This document shows positions 23,781 through 31,774 of a stretch of DNA of 64,000 nt, piece after piece. The translations under genes and the position numbers were made by a program. Source of the DNA: JAYREN01 sp963663375 (GTDB taxonomy: Bacteria; Acidobacteriota; Holophagae; Holophagales; Holophagaceae); contig OY760195.1 of the NCBI GenBank assembly GCA_963663375.1, positions 2,418,001-2,482,000 on the forward strand. The letters are read 5' to 3'. Numbering within the stretch: position 1 is the stretch's first letter; every line of letters starts with the position of its first letter. The notes beneath the pieces are model-generated. The model made no database searches, was not told the origin of the DNA, and saw nothing but the letters and a program-made list of their open reading frames with translations.

Positions 23781-24285
23781 GGATGCCTCCGGAGGGATTC
23801 AGAAGATCGCGAAGTTGGGCCTTGGCCCGGTGGATGCGAGTCTTGACCGTGGCCTCGGGAATGCCAAGGACATCGGCGATTTCTTTGATGGAAAGACCCT
23901 CGACGACAAAGAGCCAGAGGGCCTCGCGAAAGGTGGGCGACAGGGTGCGCATGCGCTCCCGCACCTCGGAGCCGAGGAGCTGCTCTTCGGCCTCTGCCGC
24001 CCGACTGGGCTCCATCACCACTTCCAGGCTGAGGTTGCGGTTCTTCATGGGGCGGCGCTCGGTGAGGGCCAAGGTGCGCACGGTGCCGTAGAGAAAGGCC
24101 GTGGGATGCTCCACTGCGGCCTCGCGCTGCATGAGAATGACGAAGGCCTCCTGGGCGATGTCCTCGGGATAGGTGGCGCCATAGCGGAGGGCATAACTGA
24201 CCAGACGGGGGTACAGGGCCGCGAAGGCCTCGTGGAACTGGGAATCTGGCCCGAAGGGTGTCATTGGTTTGTTCAGAAGCTGCAT
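23767..24285 (-). CDS. ECF-type RNA polymerase sigma factor
   Basis: 172 residues with sigma region 2 (FAALYPRLVSYALRYGATYP, EDIAQEAFVILMQ) and region 4 (LSPTFREALWLFVVEGLSIK, EIADVLGIPEATVKTRIHRA). Regions 3 and 1 are absent, as in extracytoplasmic-function sigmas. GGAG lies 6 bp before the ATG. A membrane-spanning partner overlaps its 3' end, so it probably answers an envelope signal. Target promoters are not evident within the window. Confidence 0.88.
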   Translation of the reverse strand: MQLLNKPMTPFGPDSQFHEAFAALYPRLVSYALRYGATYPEDIAQEAFVILMQREAAVEHPTAFLYGTVRTLALTERRPMKNRNLSLEVVMEPSRAAEAEEQLLGSEVRERMRTLSPTFREALWLFVVEGLSIKEIADVLGIPEATVKTRIHRAKAQLRDLLNPSGGIHVLA

Positions 24286-24411
24286 GCGTGGCTCCGGCTA
24301 TCAATGCGCCCGGGTTGGACAATGTTCCCCGGGCCTGGAGACCCCTGGAACCAAGTAGTCTAGGAATATGGGGACCGGGAAACGTCACAGGCATGCCAAA
24401 AGGGTGGGGCC

Positions 24412-25206
24412 ATGAGTGGCCCCTTGCGCCCATGGCGGGATGCCCTGGAGGACCTGGGTCTGATGGGCCTGGTGCCGCCACCCTTGGAGATCCAGGCCCC
24501 CGCCCCGGTGGAGGTTGCCGCCCCTCGCCCCAGGGTGGAGCCCAGAAGGGCGACACCCACGCCTCTCCCGCCTGCGTCCACGGCCTTCGTGCCTCCCACG
24601 GATGCCGTGGGGTGTCCTACTCCTGAGGCGGTCGCCGCGGCCACCAGCCTGGGGGACCTGGAGCGCGTCATTCAAGGCTGCCTGGCCTGTCCTTTGGGGG
24701 CGGGGCGGCTGCGCCTCGTATTTGGCGAAGGCAGCCCGTCGGCCAGGCTGATGTTCATCGGTGAGGGGCCGGGCCGGGACGAGGATCTGCAGGGGCGTCC
24801 CTTCGTGGGCAAGGCGGGCGAACTGCTGGACAAGATGATCGGCGCCCTTGGCCTCCAGCGATCCGAGGTCTACATCGCCAACGTGGTGAAGTGTCGCCCG
24901 CCGGATAACCGCACGCCCACGCCCCAGGAGGCCCAGCGCTGCCTGGGCTACCTCCGGCGCCAGATCGAGGTGATCCGGCCGACGGTCATCGTCACGCTCG
25001 GGGCCACACCCCTGCGGGAGCTCCTGGGCGTGCAGACGGGCATCACCCGGATCCGTGGCCAGTGGCAGCAGTTGGACATGCTGGGCGGGATACCCGTGAT
25101 GCCCACCTTCCACCCCGCCTATGTGCTGCGCCAGTACACCCAGGATGTGCGCCGGGCGGTCTGGGCGGATCTCCAGGCCGCCAAGGCCTGGGTTGACTCG
25201 CATTAG
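24412..25206 (+). CDS. Family 4 uracil-DNA glycosylase (Fe-S type)
   Basis: 264 residues. A Pro/Ala-rich N-terminal linker of about 75 residues precedes the glycosylase domain. The four iron-sulfur cysteines are C90, C93, C161 and C177. Active-site motifs are GEGPGRDED near 117 and HPAYVLR near 233. Such enzymes excise uracil from DNA, starting base excision repair. The long N-terminal tail, also seen in some polymerase-associated homologues, may mediate contacts. It is divergent from the ECF sigma gene and its stop overlaps the end of the convergent PilZ gene by four bases. Confidence 0.9.
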   Translation: MSGPLRPWRDALEDLGLMGLVPPPLEIQAPAPVEVAAPRPRVEPRRATPTPLPPASTAFVPPTDAVGCPTPEAVAAATSLGDLERVIQGCLACPLGAGRLRLVFGEGSPSARLMFIGEGPGRDEDLQGRPFVGKAGELLDKMIGALGLQRSEVYIANVVKCRPPDNRTPTPQEAQRCLGYLRRQIEVIRPTVIVTLGATPLRELLGVQTGITRIRGQWQQLDMLGGIPVMPTFHPAYVLRQYTQDVRRAVWADLQAAKAWVDSH

Positions 25207-25571
25207 CCGAGTCCGGCCTCCAGGAACACGGCCAGGCGGTCGCGGCTCTCCGGGGCCATGACCACGAAGCTGATGCCGATTCCCAGGAAGGCCAGATCCG
25301 GGTCCTCCGCAGGGGCTTCGATGGCGAAGCGGACCTGGGCGGTGATGGGGCCCTCGGGGAGATCGGGATGTTCGAAGCCCAGCTGCTCCAGGATCGCTCC
25401 CTGGTCGAAGAGCTCCCGGTCCCGCTGGGAGACCATGGCGAAACAGCCGCCCTGGCTCACGTTGGTGATGCGCACCTCGCGAAAGGGGTGGCCCTTGATC
25501 AGGAAGCGGATCGTGTGTTCGGGGCCCAGAAAGAGCCGACGAGCATCCCGCCGTTCTGTGGGTGGAAGCAT
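25203..25571 (-). CDS. PilZ-domain protein
   Basis: 122 residues from the ATG at 25571 (MLPPTERRDARRLFLGPEHT). A PilZ-like barrel is suggested by ERRDARRLF as the Arg-rich arm, then VRITNVSQGGCFAMVS, which matches the D/NxSxxG motif. Later strands are ITAQVRFAIEAP and LAFLGIGISFV. PilZ domains bind cyclic di-GMP, and a diguanylate cyclase is encoded later in this window. The Arg motif is ERRDARR rather than the classical RxxxR; binding is plausible but not assured. Longer upstream in-frame extension is low-complexity and rejected. Confidence 0.78.
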   Translation of the reverse strand: MLPPTERRDARRLFLGPEHTIRFLIKGHPFREVRITNVSQGGCFAMVSQRDRELFDQGAILEQLGFEHPDLPEGPITAQVRFAIEAPAEDPDLAFLGIGISFVVMAPESRDRLAVFLEAGLG

Positions 25572-25774
25572 GGATGGCCTTGCGGTGGGGTTCAATCCGG
25601 AGCTTACACCCTTTCGAGAAAGCGTCGAAAGGGATAGACTGGGGAGCACGGAAACAGGCCTAACCCACCGCGGGAAAGGGGCCCCACCCGGGGAGCCCTG
25701 GCAGGGATCGGTACTCTGCCTAACCAGAAGGGGACGACGCAATCGCGCTGGCCGCACCCAAATCGGAGTAAATC

Positions 25775-26224
25775 ATGGAAGTCCTCCTCATCGAGAACGT
25801 GACCAACCTTGGCGTCCGCGGCGACGTGGTGAACGTCAAGGACGGCTACGCCCGCAACTTCCTTCTTCCCCGCAAGAAGGCCCTGCCCGTCACCGCCGGC
25901 AACAAGCGCCAGATCGAACTGGAAAAGGAGCGCAATCTCAAGCTCCGCGCCAAGGAACTCTCCGAGGCCCAGTCCCTGAAAGAGAAGCTGGAAGCCGTCA
26001 GCCTCAGCGCCGCCCGCAAGACCGGTGAGCACGGACACCTCTTCGGTTCCGTGACCAATGGCGACGTGGCCGAGATGCTCAAGGCCAAGGGCTTCGAGAT
26101 CGAGAAGCAGTCCATTTCCCTGCCCCACGTCAAGGACCTCGGCACCTACGTGGTGGAGATCCGCGTCTACACCGGCGTCCACGCCAAGCTGAACCTCGAA
26201 GTCACCGCCCTCGCCGCCGAGTAG
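25775..26224 (+). CDS. rplI: 50S ribosomal protein L9
   Basis: 149 residues, the usual L9 length. The N-terminal domain has the L9 signature GDVVNVKDGYARNFLLPRKK, then a long basic connecting helix and the C-terminal domain (HGHLFGSVTNGDVAEMLKAK). GGAG precedes the ATG. The usual partners rpsF and rpsR are not here. L9 is followed by an HU gene, so the ribosomal operon is split in this organism. Confidence 0.97.
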   Translation: MEVLLIENVTNLGVRGDVVNVKDGYARNFLLPRKKALPVTAGNKRQIELEKERNLKLRAKELSEAQSLKEKLEAVSLSAARKTGEHGHLFGSVTNGDVAEMLKAKGFEIEKQSISLPHVKDLGTYVVEIRVYTGVHAKLNLEVTALAAE

Positions 26225-26303
26225 TCCGGCCCGGGATTCATCCAGGGGCGGGGCCATCCGGCCCGCCCTTCTGTGCCCATCCTCATGTTGAAAGGAACAC
26301 CCC

Positions 26304-26603
26304 ATGACCAAGACCAACGCCAAGCCTGAAACCCTGGGCATTCCCGAGCTGGCCGCCTCCCTCGCCGAGGCCCACGATCTGACCAAGGCCCGGGCCAAGG
26401 CCATGCTGGACGGGCTCCGGGATGACATCGTGGAGAACCTCCTGGCCGGCAAGCGCGTGAACCTCTTCGGCCTCGGCACCTTCGAAGTGCGCGACACCAA
26501 GGAAAAGGTCGGCCGCAACCCCAAGACCGGCGAGAGCATCAAGATCCCCGCCGGCCGCAAGGTCGTCTTCAAGGCCGCCAAGGGCCTCAAGGATCAGATG
26601 TAA
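26304..26603 (+). CDS. HU/IHF-family DNA-binding protein
   Basis: 99 residues. The family core is intact: NLLAGKRVNLFGLGTFEVRD, then GRNPKTGESIKIPAGRKVVF, with the DNA-intercalating proline in the arm. A short N-terminal extension (MTKTNAKPETLG) is unusual. AAAGGA lies before the ATG. A strong terminator hairpin starts 19 bp after the stop, so rplI-HU likely ends here. Confidence 0.93.
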   Translation: MTKTNAKPETLGIPELAASLAEAHDLTKARAKAMLDGLRDDIVENLLAGKRVNLFGLGTFEVRDTKEKVGRNPKTGESIKIPAGRKVVFKAAKGLKDQM

Positions 26604-26621
26604 GCTTTGTCGGATCGCGAT

Positions 26622-26651
26622 GCAGGAGGCCGCCGCAAGGCGGCCTCCTGC
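26622..26651 (+). terminator. Terminator hairpin after HU gene
   Basis: Perfect 13-bp stem GCAGGAGGCCGCC/GGCGGCCTCCTGC with a GCAA tetraloop, 19 bp past the stop. ATTGTG follows rather than a pure U-run. Confidence 0.75.
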
Positions 26652-26839
26652 ATTGTGGGAAAGGGCCTTGCGGCTGTGCACCATGCGACCGAAGCAACGC
26701 GAAGGGAGCAGAGGACCGTCGAGCCGAAGGCGGGATGGGGGCGAAGCCCGGGGTAGGTTTCGTGAAGGCCTGGATGTATGGGACCACCGAGTGACGGAGC
26801 CGAGGACAAAATGTCCTCGGCTACATTTCGCGCAGCGTC
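26652..26839. other. Non-coding stretch with hairpin
   Basis: Between the HU terminator and the minus-strand terminator, no plausible gene is seen. A perfect hairpin (GCCGAGGAC/GTCCTCGGC with loop AAAAT) occupies 26799-26821. The segment is G/A-rich on the plus strand. It may be a decayed gene or an untranslated spacer. Confidence 0.4.
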
Positions 26840-26880
26840 AAAAAAGACGTAGAAGACCGCCGACAGGCGGTCTTCTACGT
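26840..26880 (-). terminator. Rho-independent terminator of the AOR operon
   Basis: On the minus strand a 15-bp stem (ACGTAGAAGACCGCC/GGCGGTCTTCTACGT) with a TGTC loop is followed closely by six T residues (26845-26840). It lies 37 bp beyond the ThiS-like stop and closes the tungsten-enzyme operon. Confidence 0.85.
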
Positions 26881-26916
26881 TGCTGATTGTGTAGCCCTAG
26901 TCTCGAAGGTTTCGAC

Positions 26917-27132
26917 TCACCCGCCGCTCATCAGGTGCACGACCTTGACATCGGCACCCTCGGGAACGAGGGTGCCGATGTAGTCCTGGCGGGCGATCAG
27001 CTCATCGTTGATGGTGACGATCAAGAGCGGAAAGGTGTAGTTCTTGGCCACCAGGATATCCCGGACGGTCATGCCCTCGGACCATGCGAGGGGATCGCCA
27101 TTCACCTGGATCATGCCGGTTCTCGCAAGCAT
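26917..27132 (-). CDS. ThiS/MoaD-family sulfur-carrier protein
   Basis: 71 residues (or 65 from the second Met, MIQVNGDPLAW). The ubiquitin-like fold is suggested by the strand pattern and by VRDILVAKNYTFPLLIVTIN. The chain ends in the diagnostic Gly-Gly (HLMSGG), which is thiocarboxylated in this family. It lies 10 bp after the AOR gene. The location suggests a role in the pterin cofactor of that enzyme (MoaD-like), though ThiS-type thiazole function cannot be excluded. No MoaE or activating enzyme is next to it. Confidence 0.82.
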   Translation of the reverse strand: MLARTGMIQVNGDPLAWSEGMTVRDILVAKNYTFPLLIVTINDELIARQDYIGTLVPEGADVKVVHLMSGG

Positions 27133-27142
27133 TCGACGGGTT

Positions 27143-29368
27143 TCATAGGTGCTGCTTCACGACCTCGACCACTTCGGGGAAGGCATCCAGGCCCAGTTCC
27201 TTCAGGCGTTCCAGGGTGGGTACGCCGTTGGGAGTCCAGCCGCGGCGCTTGTAAACGGCGTCCGTGAGCTTCTCGTAGCGGCCCTGGCGCCAGGCGCGGT
27301 GGGCGGCCATTTTTTCTTCCAGGGTCATGGTCGCGGGATCAAGGCCCATCTCGTCCACGATCTGCTTGTCGTAGCGTTCCTGGCGGGAGAGGTATTCCTC
27401 GGAGGTCACCGGTCCCAGGGCGCGGAAGGGGGCATGGTCATCCTTGCGCAGGCCCTTGCCCATGCGGATGTTGAAGATGCGCTGGAAGTTGTAGACCTTC
27501 GCGGACTGGTGGATCAGCTCTTCCTTGTCGATCTGGATGCCCGTGGTGGCGCTGAAGAGATCCACGTAGTTCTGCACGTGCTCGGGGATCTTGTGGGCCT
27601 CGGGCTGCTTGGAGTTATCCGAAGGCACCACATCGTTCCAGGGCAGCTTGCAGAAGCCGTTGAGGCCGAACCAGGTGCGGAAGAGGGGGAAGTAGTAGAG
27701 CGCCTCCGCCTTGTCCTCGAAGGTGGGCAGCTGCTTGTTCACCATGTCCATGAAGATCAGCCAGGCCTCGTCGTGCTGGGGCCCCTTGTTGGTGAGGGCG
27801 TAGCCGCCCTGCTGGGCGAGGCTCTCCTTGGACAAGTACTGGCTGTACTCCAGGCCCTTGTTCTCCATGCCGATGTCATTGATCAACTGCGGATCGCCCC
27901 AGCCGTTCTTGATGAAGAGCTCTTTCATCTTCTTCACGCCTTGGCCCGCGATGAGGCCGAAGCCGGTCCCCCGGGCCATCTGGTGCATCATCTCGAGGTC
28001 ATCCGCGGTGTTGCCCCAGGTCATGTCCAGGCCGCCGGTGCGCTCCTTGTTCAGGATGCCCCGCTGATAGCACTCCATGACGAAGGCGCAGAGGGTGCCG
28101 TAGGTGATGGTGCAGATGCCGTAGGTATCGCAGTAGAAGTTCAGCTCCAGCAGGTAGTCCGGATCGAAGACCCCGCAGTTGGAGCCCAACCCCGCGGCGT
28201 TTTCATATTCGGGACCATCCACGGTAACGGTGTGGCCCTTGTAGGGGCCGGTCTTCAGCACCACGCCATCGGCGCCCTTGGCGCAGGCCATGGAGCACCC
28301 GTACCAGCAACCGTCCACGGTCTTTTGGGTGCAGCGGCTCTGCCAGTAGGCCGAGTCGATCCGGTGGGTGTCCGGGTGAGAGCCGTACTGGAAGTTGTGG
28401 GTGGGCAGCAGATCGTAGGCGTCCATGATCTCCACGATGTGCGCCGTACCGTTGCGCCGCATCATGCACTGGTGGGGATCGTTTTCGCGGATCTCCTTGT
28501 GATACTTGATGCCGGTCTTGGCGAGGGTCTCGAAATCCGCGGGGTGATTCATGTCGCCTTTCACCTGGGGGCCCCGGCACACCAACGCCCGGATCTTCTT
28601 GTCCCGGAACACCGTGCCGATGCCGCCGCGCCCGGCCTGTTTCAGGCGGATGCAGCCGCGCCGCTGGTCGAACCAGGAGAAGTTGAGCATGCCGATGAGG
28701 CTGTGCTCGGCGGCGGCACCCGTGGACACCACGGAGATATTGACCCGGTCCGCCTCGTTCTCGGCGTACATGTGGGTCAGCACTTCCGCCAGCACGTGGC
28801 TGTCCAGGGGCTCCAGCGGCGCCTCTTCGATGCGGATGATGCCCTTCTGGCCGTCGATGAAGAGGATGACATCCCGATCCGACTTGCCCTGGAGTTCCAG
28901 CGCATCGAAGCCGCTGAATTTGAGCAGGGGCCCGAAGTAGCCGCCCACGTTGGAATCGATGGGGATATCCGTCTGGGGTGAGAGGGCCACCACCAGGGAC
29001 TTGCCGGTGCCCGCGTACTGGGTGATGCCCGCCACGGGGCCGGGGCTGATGATGATTTCGTTCTCGGGGTCGTTCCACCGGGTGGTGGGCTTCACGGCAT
29101 TCCAGAGATGCCAGAGGCCGAAGCCCCGACCGCCGATGAAGACATCCTTCATCTGCTGGGTGACGGGCTTCTCCTTTACTTCCAGGGTGCCGACATTCAC
29201 GTAGAGCGAACGGTTGTTGTAGCCCTTGTCCGGCAGGCTGGGGGTGAAGGCGATCTCCTTCAGCACCTTGTGGGCGGCCTTGATGGCATCGACTCCCTCG
29301 AGATACTCGGTGCGCTTGGTGAAATCGATATCCATGACCTTGGTGGGATCGAATACGACCTGGTGCAT
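27143..29368 (-). CDS. Aldehyde ferredoxin oxidoreductase family protein (tungsten-pterin enzyme)
   Basis: 741 residues from MHQVVFDPTK at 29368; the upstream in-frame extension overlaps the ferredoxin gene and is rejected. AOR-family features: an N-terminal cofactor domain (FIGGRGFGLWHLWN, EIIISPGPVAG), GRGGIGTVFRDKKIRA, and an Fe-S motif C354-x3-C358-x3-C362 with further cysteines at 398, 413 and 419. Members use W-bis-pyranopterin to oxidise aldehydes or reduce acids, and a related branch is benzoyl-CoA reductase BamB. It is about 120 residues longer than archaeal AOR, mainly at the C-terminus. It is flanked by its ferredoxin subunit, a ThiS-like protein and tungstate transport genes, which favours tungsten. 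Confidence 0.9.
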   Translation of the reverse strand: MHQVVFDPTKVMDIDFTKRTEYLEGVDAIKAAHKVLKEIAFTPSLPDKGYNNRSLYVNVGTLEVKEKPVTQQMKDVFIGGRGFGLWHLWNAVKPTTRWNDPENEIIISPGPVAGITQYAGTGKSLVVALSPQTDIPIDSNVGGYFGPLLKFSGFDALELQGKSDRDVILFIDGQKGIIRIEEAPLEPLDSHVLAEVLTHMYAENEADRVNISVVSTGAAAEHSLIGMLNFSWFDQRRGCIRLKQAGRGGIGTVFRDKKIRALVCRGPQVKGDMNHPADFETLAKTGIKYHKEIRENDPHQCMMRRNGTAHIVEIMDAYDLLPTHNFQYGSHPDTHRIDSAYWQSRCTQKTVDGCWYGCSMACAKGADGVVLKTGPYKGHTVTVDGPEYENAAGLGSNCGVFDPDYLLELNFYCDTYGICTITYGTLCAFVMECYQRGILNKERTGGLDMTWGNTADDLEMMHQMARGTGFGLIAGQGVKKMKELFIKNGWGDPQLINDIGMENKGLEYSQYLSKESLAQQGGYALTNKGPQHDEAWLIFMDMVNKQLPTFEDKAEALYYFPLFRTWFGLNGFCKLPWNDVVPSDNSKQPEAHKIPEHVQNYVDLFSATTGIQIDKEELIHQSAKVYNFQRIFNIRMGKGLRKDDHAPFRALGPVTSEEYLSRQERYDKQIVDEMGLDPATMTLEEKMAAHRAWRQGRYEKLTDAVYKRRGWTPNGVPTLERLKELGLDAFPEVVEVVKQHL

Positions 29369-29382
29369 GTCGGTTCCTTCGC

Positions 29383-29808
29383 TCAGATGATCCGGGTGGG
29401 CGGTTCGGGGACTTCGACGATCTCCAGGGCCGCGTGGGGGCAGGCCTTCACGCAGATGCCGCAGGAGGTGCACTTGTAGGGCGTGACCCACTCGGGGTTC
29501 CGCTCGAAGATGCCCTTTTCGCAGAAGCCGATGCACATGTAGCAGCCCACGCAGAGCTTCTTGTCGATCATCACGACGCCCAGCTTGTTGCGCGTGAGGG
29601 CCTCGGCGGGGCAGACCACGATGCAGTCGCCGCACTGGTCACAGAGGACCGCGCTGCCACTGCCATCCGGCAATTCGCGAATATGGAGCGCGGCCATGGC
29701 CGGGTCGTCGAGCTTGAAGACCTTCTCCGCGCAGGAGGATTCGCACTCGTGCTGGCAGGTCTTGCGACCCTCGTCGCACTTGCTCAAGTCAATCCTTAGC
29801 TGCCGCAT
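29383..29808 (-). CDS. Polyferredoxin subunit of the AOR (AorA-like)
   Basis: 141 residues with enough cysteines for about four [4Fe-4S] clusters. An unusual N-terminal set is C-x6-C-x3-C-x3-C (KCDEGRKTCQHECESSC), followed by CDQCGDCIVVCP, CVGCYMCIGFC and CTSCGICVKACP. This matches the small electron-transfer subunit of bacterial AORs such as those of Aromatoleum (AorA). No FAD subunit (AorC) gene is adjacent, so electrons may go to ferredoxin or another carrier. It is the first gene of the AOR-ThiS unit, 14 bp ahead of AOR. Confidence 0.88.
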   Translation of the reverse strand: MRQLRIDLSKCDEGRKTCQHECESSCAEKVFKLDDPAMAALHIRELPDGSGSAVLCDQCGDCIVVCPAEALTRNKLGVVMIDKKLCVGCYMCIGFCEKGIFERNPEWVTPYKCTSCGICVKACPHAALEIVEVPEPPTRII

Positions 29809-29921
29809 GCTCAGGTGCCTCCCATCGCTGGGGTCAACAGACCCGGGCCGCGCTGATACGACCCCATTTCAAGGCTAAGGTAGCATTCGAAACGCGAAAG
29901 GCAAATGCTTGAGGGAGCGGA

Positions 29922-29941
29922 GTATACGCTCGCAACTATCG
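29922..29941 (-). promoter_or_regulatory. Candidate ModE-type site upstream of the ferredoxin-AOR operon
   Basis: On the minus strand the sequence reads CGATAGTTGCGAGCGTATAC. The CGATAGTT half is repeated before tupA2 (35187), also followed by TATA 7-9 bp on. It sits 114-133 bp before the ferredoxin start. Similarity to the CG-TATA palindromes bound by ModE is loose. Confidence 0.35.
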
Positions 29942-29964
29942 ACCCGGAGGCTACCCGTTTCCAG

Positions 29965-31047
29965 CTATTTCCGAACCAGATGCATGGCCGTGGCCTTGAA
30001 GGAGGCAAACACTGTCCGGTCCTCCACAAGGTCGAGTTCCTCCCTGGAGCGGGCGGTCACGTAAGCGGACAGGAAAAAACCGCAGTCCAGTTCCACCCGG
30101 AAAACCGGGCCGCGGGGTGTGATCCGAGTCACGCGGCCTTGGAAACAATTGCGGGCGCTGGTGGACACTTCCGGGTGCAGGGACAGGGTGACGTTTTCGG
30201 GGCGGATGCCCAGGGTGACCTCCTGGCCCACCGCGGGTTCGCCGGTGCCCTCCACCTTGCATTCCCCGAGGACAAGGGTGAAGGTCCCCGGGCCGAGGCG
30301 TTCCACGGGTCCGGTGAGGAGGGTTTCCATGCCGACGAAGGTGGCCACGAATTCATCCAGAGGATGGTTGACCACGTCACCGACGGGGCCCTGCTGGACG
30401 ACCCGCCCCTCCCGCAGCACCGCCAGGGCATCGGCGAGTTGCAGGGTCTCCATCAGCTCGTGGGTGGCGAACACCGCGGTGGTGTGGGTTTCCCGGAGTA
30501 CGTGGCGGAGATCCGTCATCAGGGCCTCGCGGGTGAGGGGATCCAGCGAAGAGAAGGGCTCGTCCAGGAGCAGGAGCCGAGGCTCCAGGGCGCAGGCGCG
30601 AGCGAGGCTGGTGCGCTGGGCCTCGCCGCCGGAGAGTTCGCGGGCCGGGCGCGTCAGCAGATGGGCCACGCCGAAGCGTTCGGCGGTTTCCAGCACGCGC
30701 CGTTTGCGATCCAGGGCCGAGACACCCCGCAGGCGCAGGCCCGCCCCGATGTTGGCCTCGACGCTGGTGTCGAAGAGCAGAGGCTCCTGGAAGACCAGGG
30801 TCACCTGGCGGCGGAAGGCGGCGCTGTCGCTTGAAGTCATGAGGGCAGTGCCCTCGAAGGTCAGGGTGCCCTCGGAAGGTGCGAGCAGCCCCGCCAGGGT
30901 CAGGAGCAGGGTGGATTTCCCGGCGCCGTTGGGGCCGATCAGCCCCAGCACTTCGCCTTTGGGAAGGCGCAATTCCGGGAGATCCAGGGCCAGACGCCCA
31001 CCCCGATGCACCCGCAGATCCTTGGCTTCCAGCAGCAACGGCTTCAT
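29965..31047 (-). CDS. tupC: Tungstate/molybdate ABC transporter ATP-binding protein
   Basis: 360 residues. Walker A GPNGAGKST at 38-46, signature LSGGEAQRTSLARA, Walker B LLLLDEPFSSLD. The C-terminal part (about 245-360) is a MOP/TOBE-like oxyanion-binding domain (VTLGIRPENVTLSLHPEV, then RITPRGPVFRVELDCG), seen in TupC/WtpC/ModC. The start at 31047 overlaps the tupB stop by four bases, so it is translated with the permease. Specificity for tungstate is inferred from the TupA/TupB neighbours. Confidence 0.9.
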   Translation of the reverse strand: MKPLLLEAKDLRVHRGGRLALDLPELRLPKGEVLGLIGPNGAGKSTLLLTLAGLLAPSEGTLTFEGTALMTSSDSAAFRRQVTLVFQEPLLFDTSVEANIGAGLRLRGVSALDRKRRVLETAERFGVAHLLTRPARELSGGEAQRTSLARACALEPRLLLLDEPFSSLDPLTREALMTDLRHVLRETHTTAVFATHELMETLQLADALAVLREGRVVQQGPVGDVVNHPLDEFVATFVGMETLLTGPVERLGPGTFTLVLGECKVEGTGEPAVGQEVTLGIRPENVTLSLHPEVSTSARNCFQGRVTRITPRGPVFRVELDCGFFLSAYVTARSREELDLVEDRTVFASFKATAMHLVRK

Positions 31048-31742
31048 CGGGGCCGCCGTCGCTGCTGGATGTGGGTGAGGGCCGCATTCACCCCGAAGGC
31101 CAGGGCGAGAAGGATCACGCTCAGGGCGATGGCCAGATCGAAGTTGCCCTTGCTTGTTTCCATGACGGTGGCGGTGGTGAGCACCCGGGTCGAGCCCTTG
31201 ATGTTGCCGCCCACCATGATGGAGGCGCCGACTTCGGAGATGACCCCGCCGAAGCCCGCCATGACGGCGGCCATGAGGGGCAGCCTGGCCTCCTTGACGA
31301 GCAGCCACAGCATCTGGGGGCGCGTGGCTCCCAGGGTAAGGATCTGGAGTCTCAGATTGGCCGGGAGCTGCTGGAGCGCCGCCAGGCTCAGGCCCGCGAT
31401 GATGGGCGTGGCGATGACGGCCTGGGCGATGACGATGGCCACGGGCGTGTAGAGCAGGTGCAGGACGCCGAGAGGCCCATTCCGCCAGAGCAGGATGGTC
31501 ACCCCCAGGCCCACCACCACGGGAGGCAGGCCCATGCCCGTATTGACCAGGCTGATGAGGAGGCCCCTGCCGGGGAAGCGAGTGAGGGCTAGCAAAAGGG
31601 CGGCGCCGATGCCCAGAACGAGGCTCACCAGCGTGGCCAGACCGGAGAGTGCCAGCGTGAGCAGGGTGATCTTCAGCACCTCGGGATCGAGGGTGAAGAG
31701 CAGCCTGAGGGCCTCCCGGATGCCTTCCCAGATCAACTCCAT
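31044..31742 (-). CDS. tupB: Tungstate ABC transporter permease
   Basis: 232 residues, about five or six helices, of the TupB class. The family loop is clear: GLPPVVVGLGVTILLWRNGP near residue 90, and the coupling EAA-like loop GATRPQMLWLLVKEARLPLM. A conserved ISEVGASIMVGGNIKGSTRV lies after it. TupB relatives pair with TupA receptors and TupC ATPases to import tungstate. The gene is preceded by the P5C dehydrogenase gene, which separates it from the two receptor genes. Confidence 0.92.
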   Translation of the reverse strand: MELIWEGIREALRLLFTLDPEVLKITLLTLALSGLATLVSLVLGIGAALLLALTRFPGRGLLISLVNTGMGLPPVVVGLGVTILLWRNGPLGVLHLLYTPVAIVIAQAVIATPIIAGLSLAALQQLPANLRLQILTLGATRPQMLWLLVKEARLPLMAAVMAGFGGVISEVGASIMVGGNIKGSTRVLTTATVMETSKGNFDLAIALSVILLALAFGVNAALTHIQQRRRPR

Positions 31743-31774
31743 GAACCGCCCCGCCTCCTCAGGCCTTCATCCTC

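Noticed and set aside
27149..28981. 610-codon plus-strand frame opposite the AOR gene
   Set aside because: The minus strand encodes the AOR family protein with its Cys motif; the antisense frame is composition-driven.
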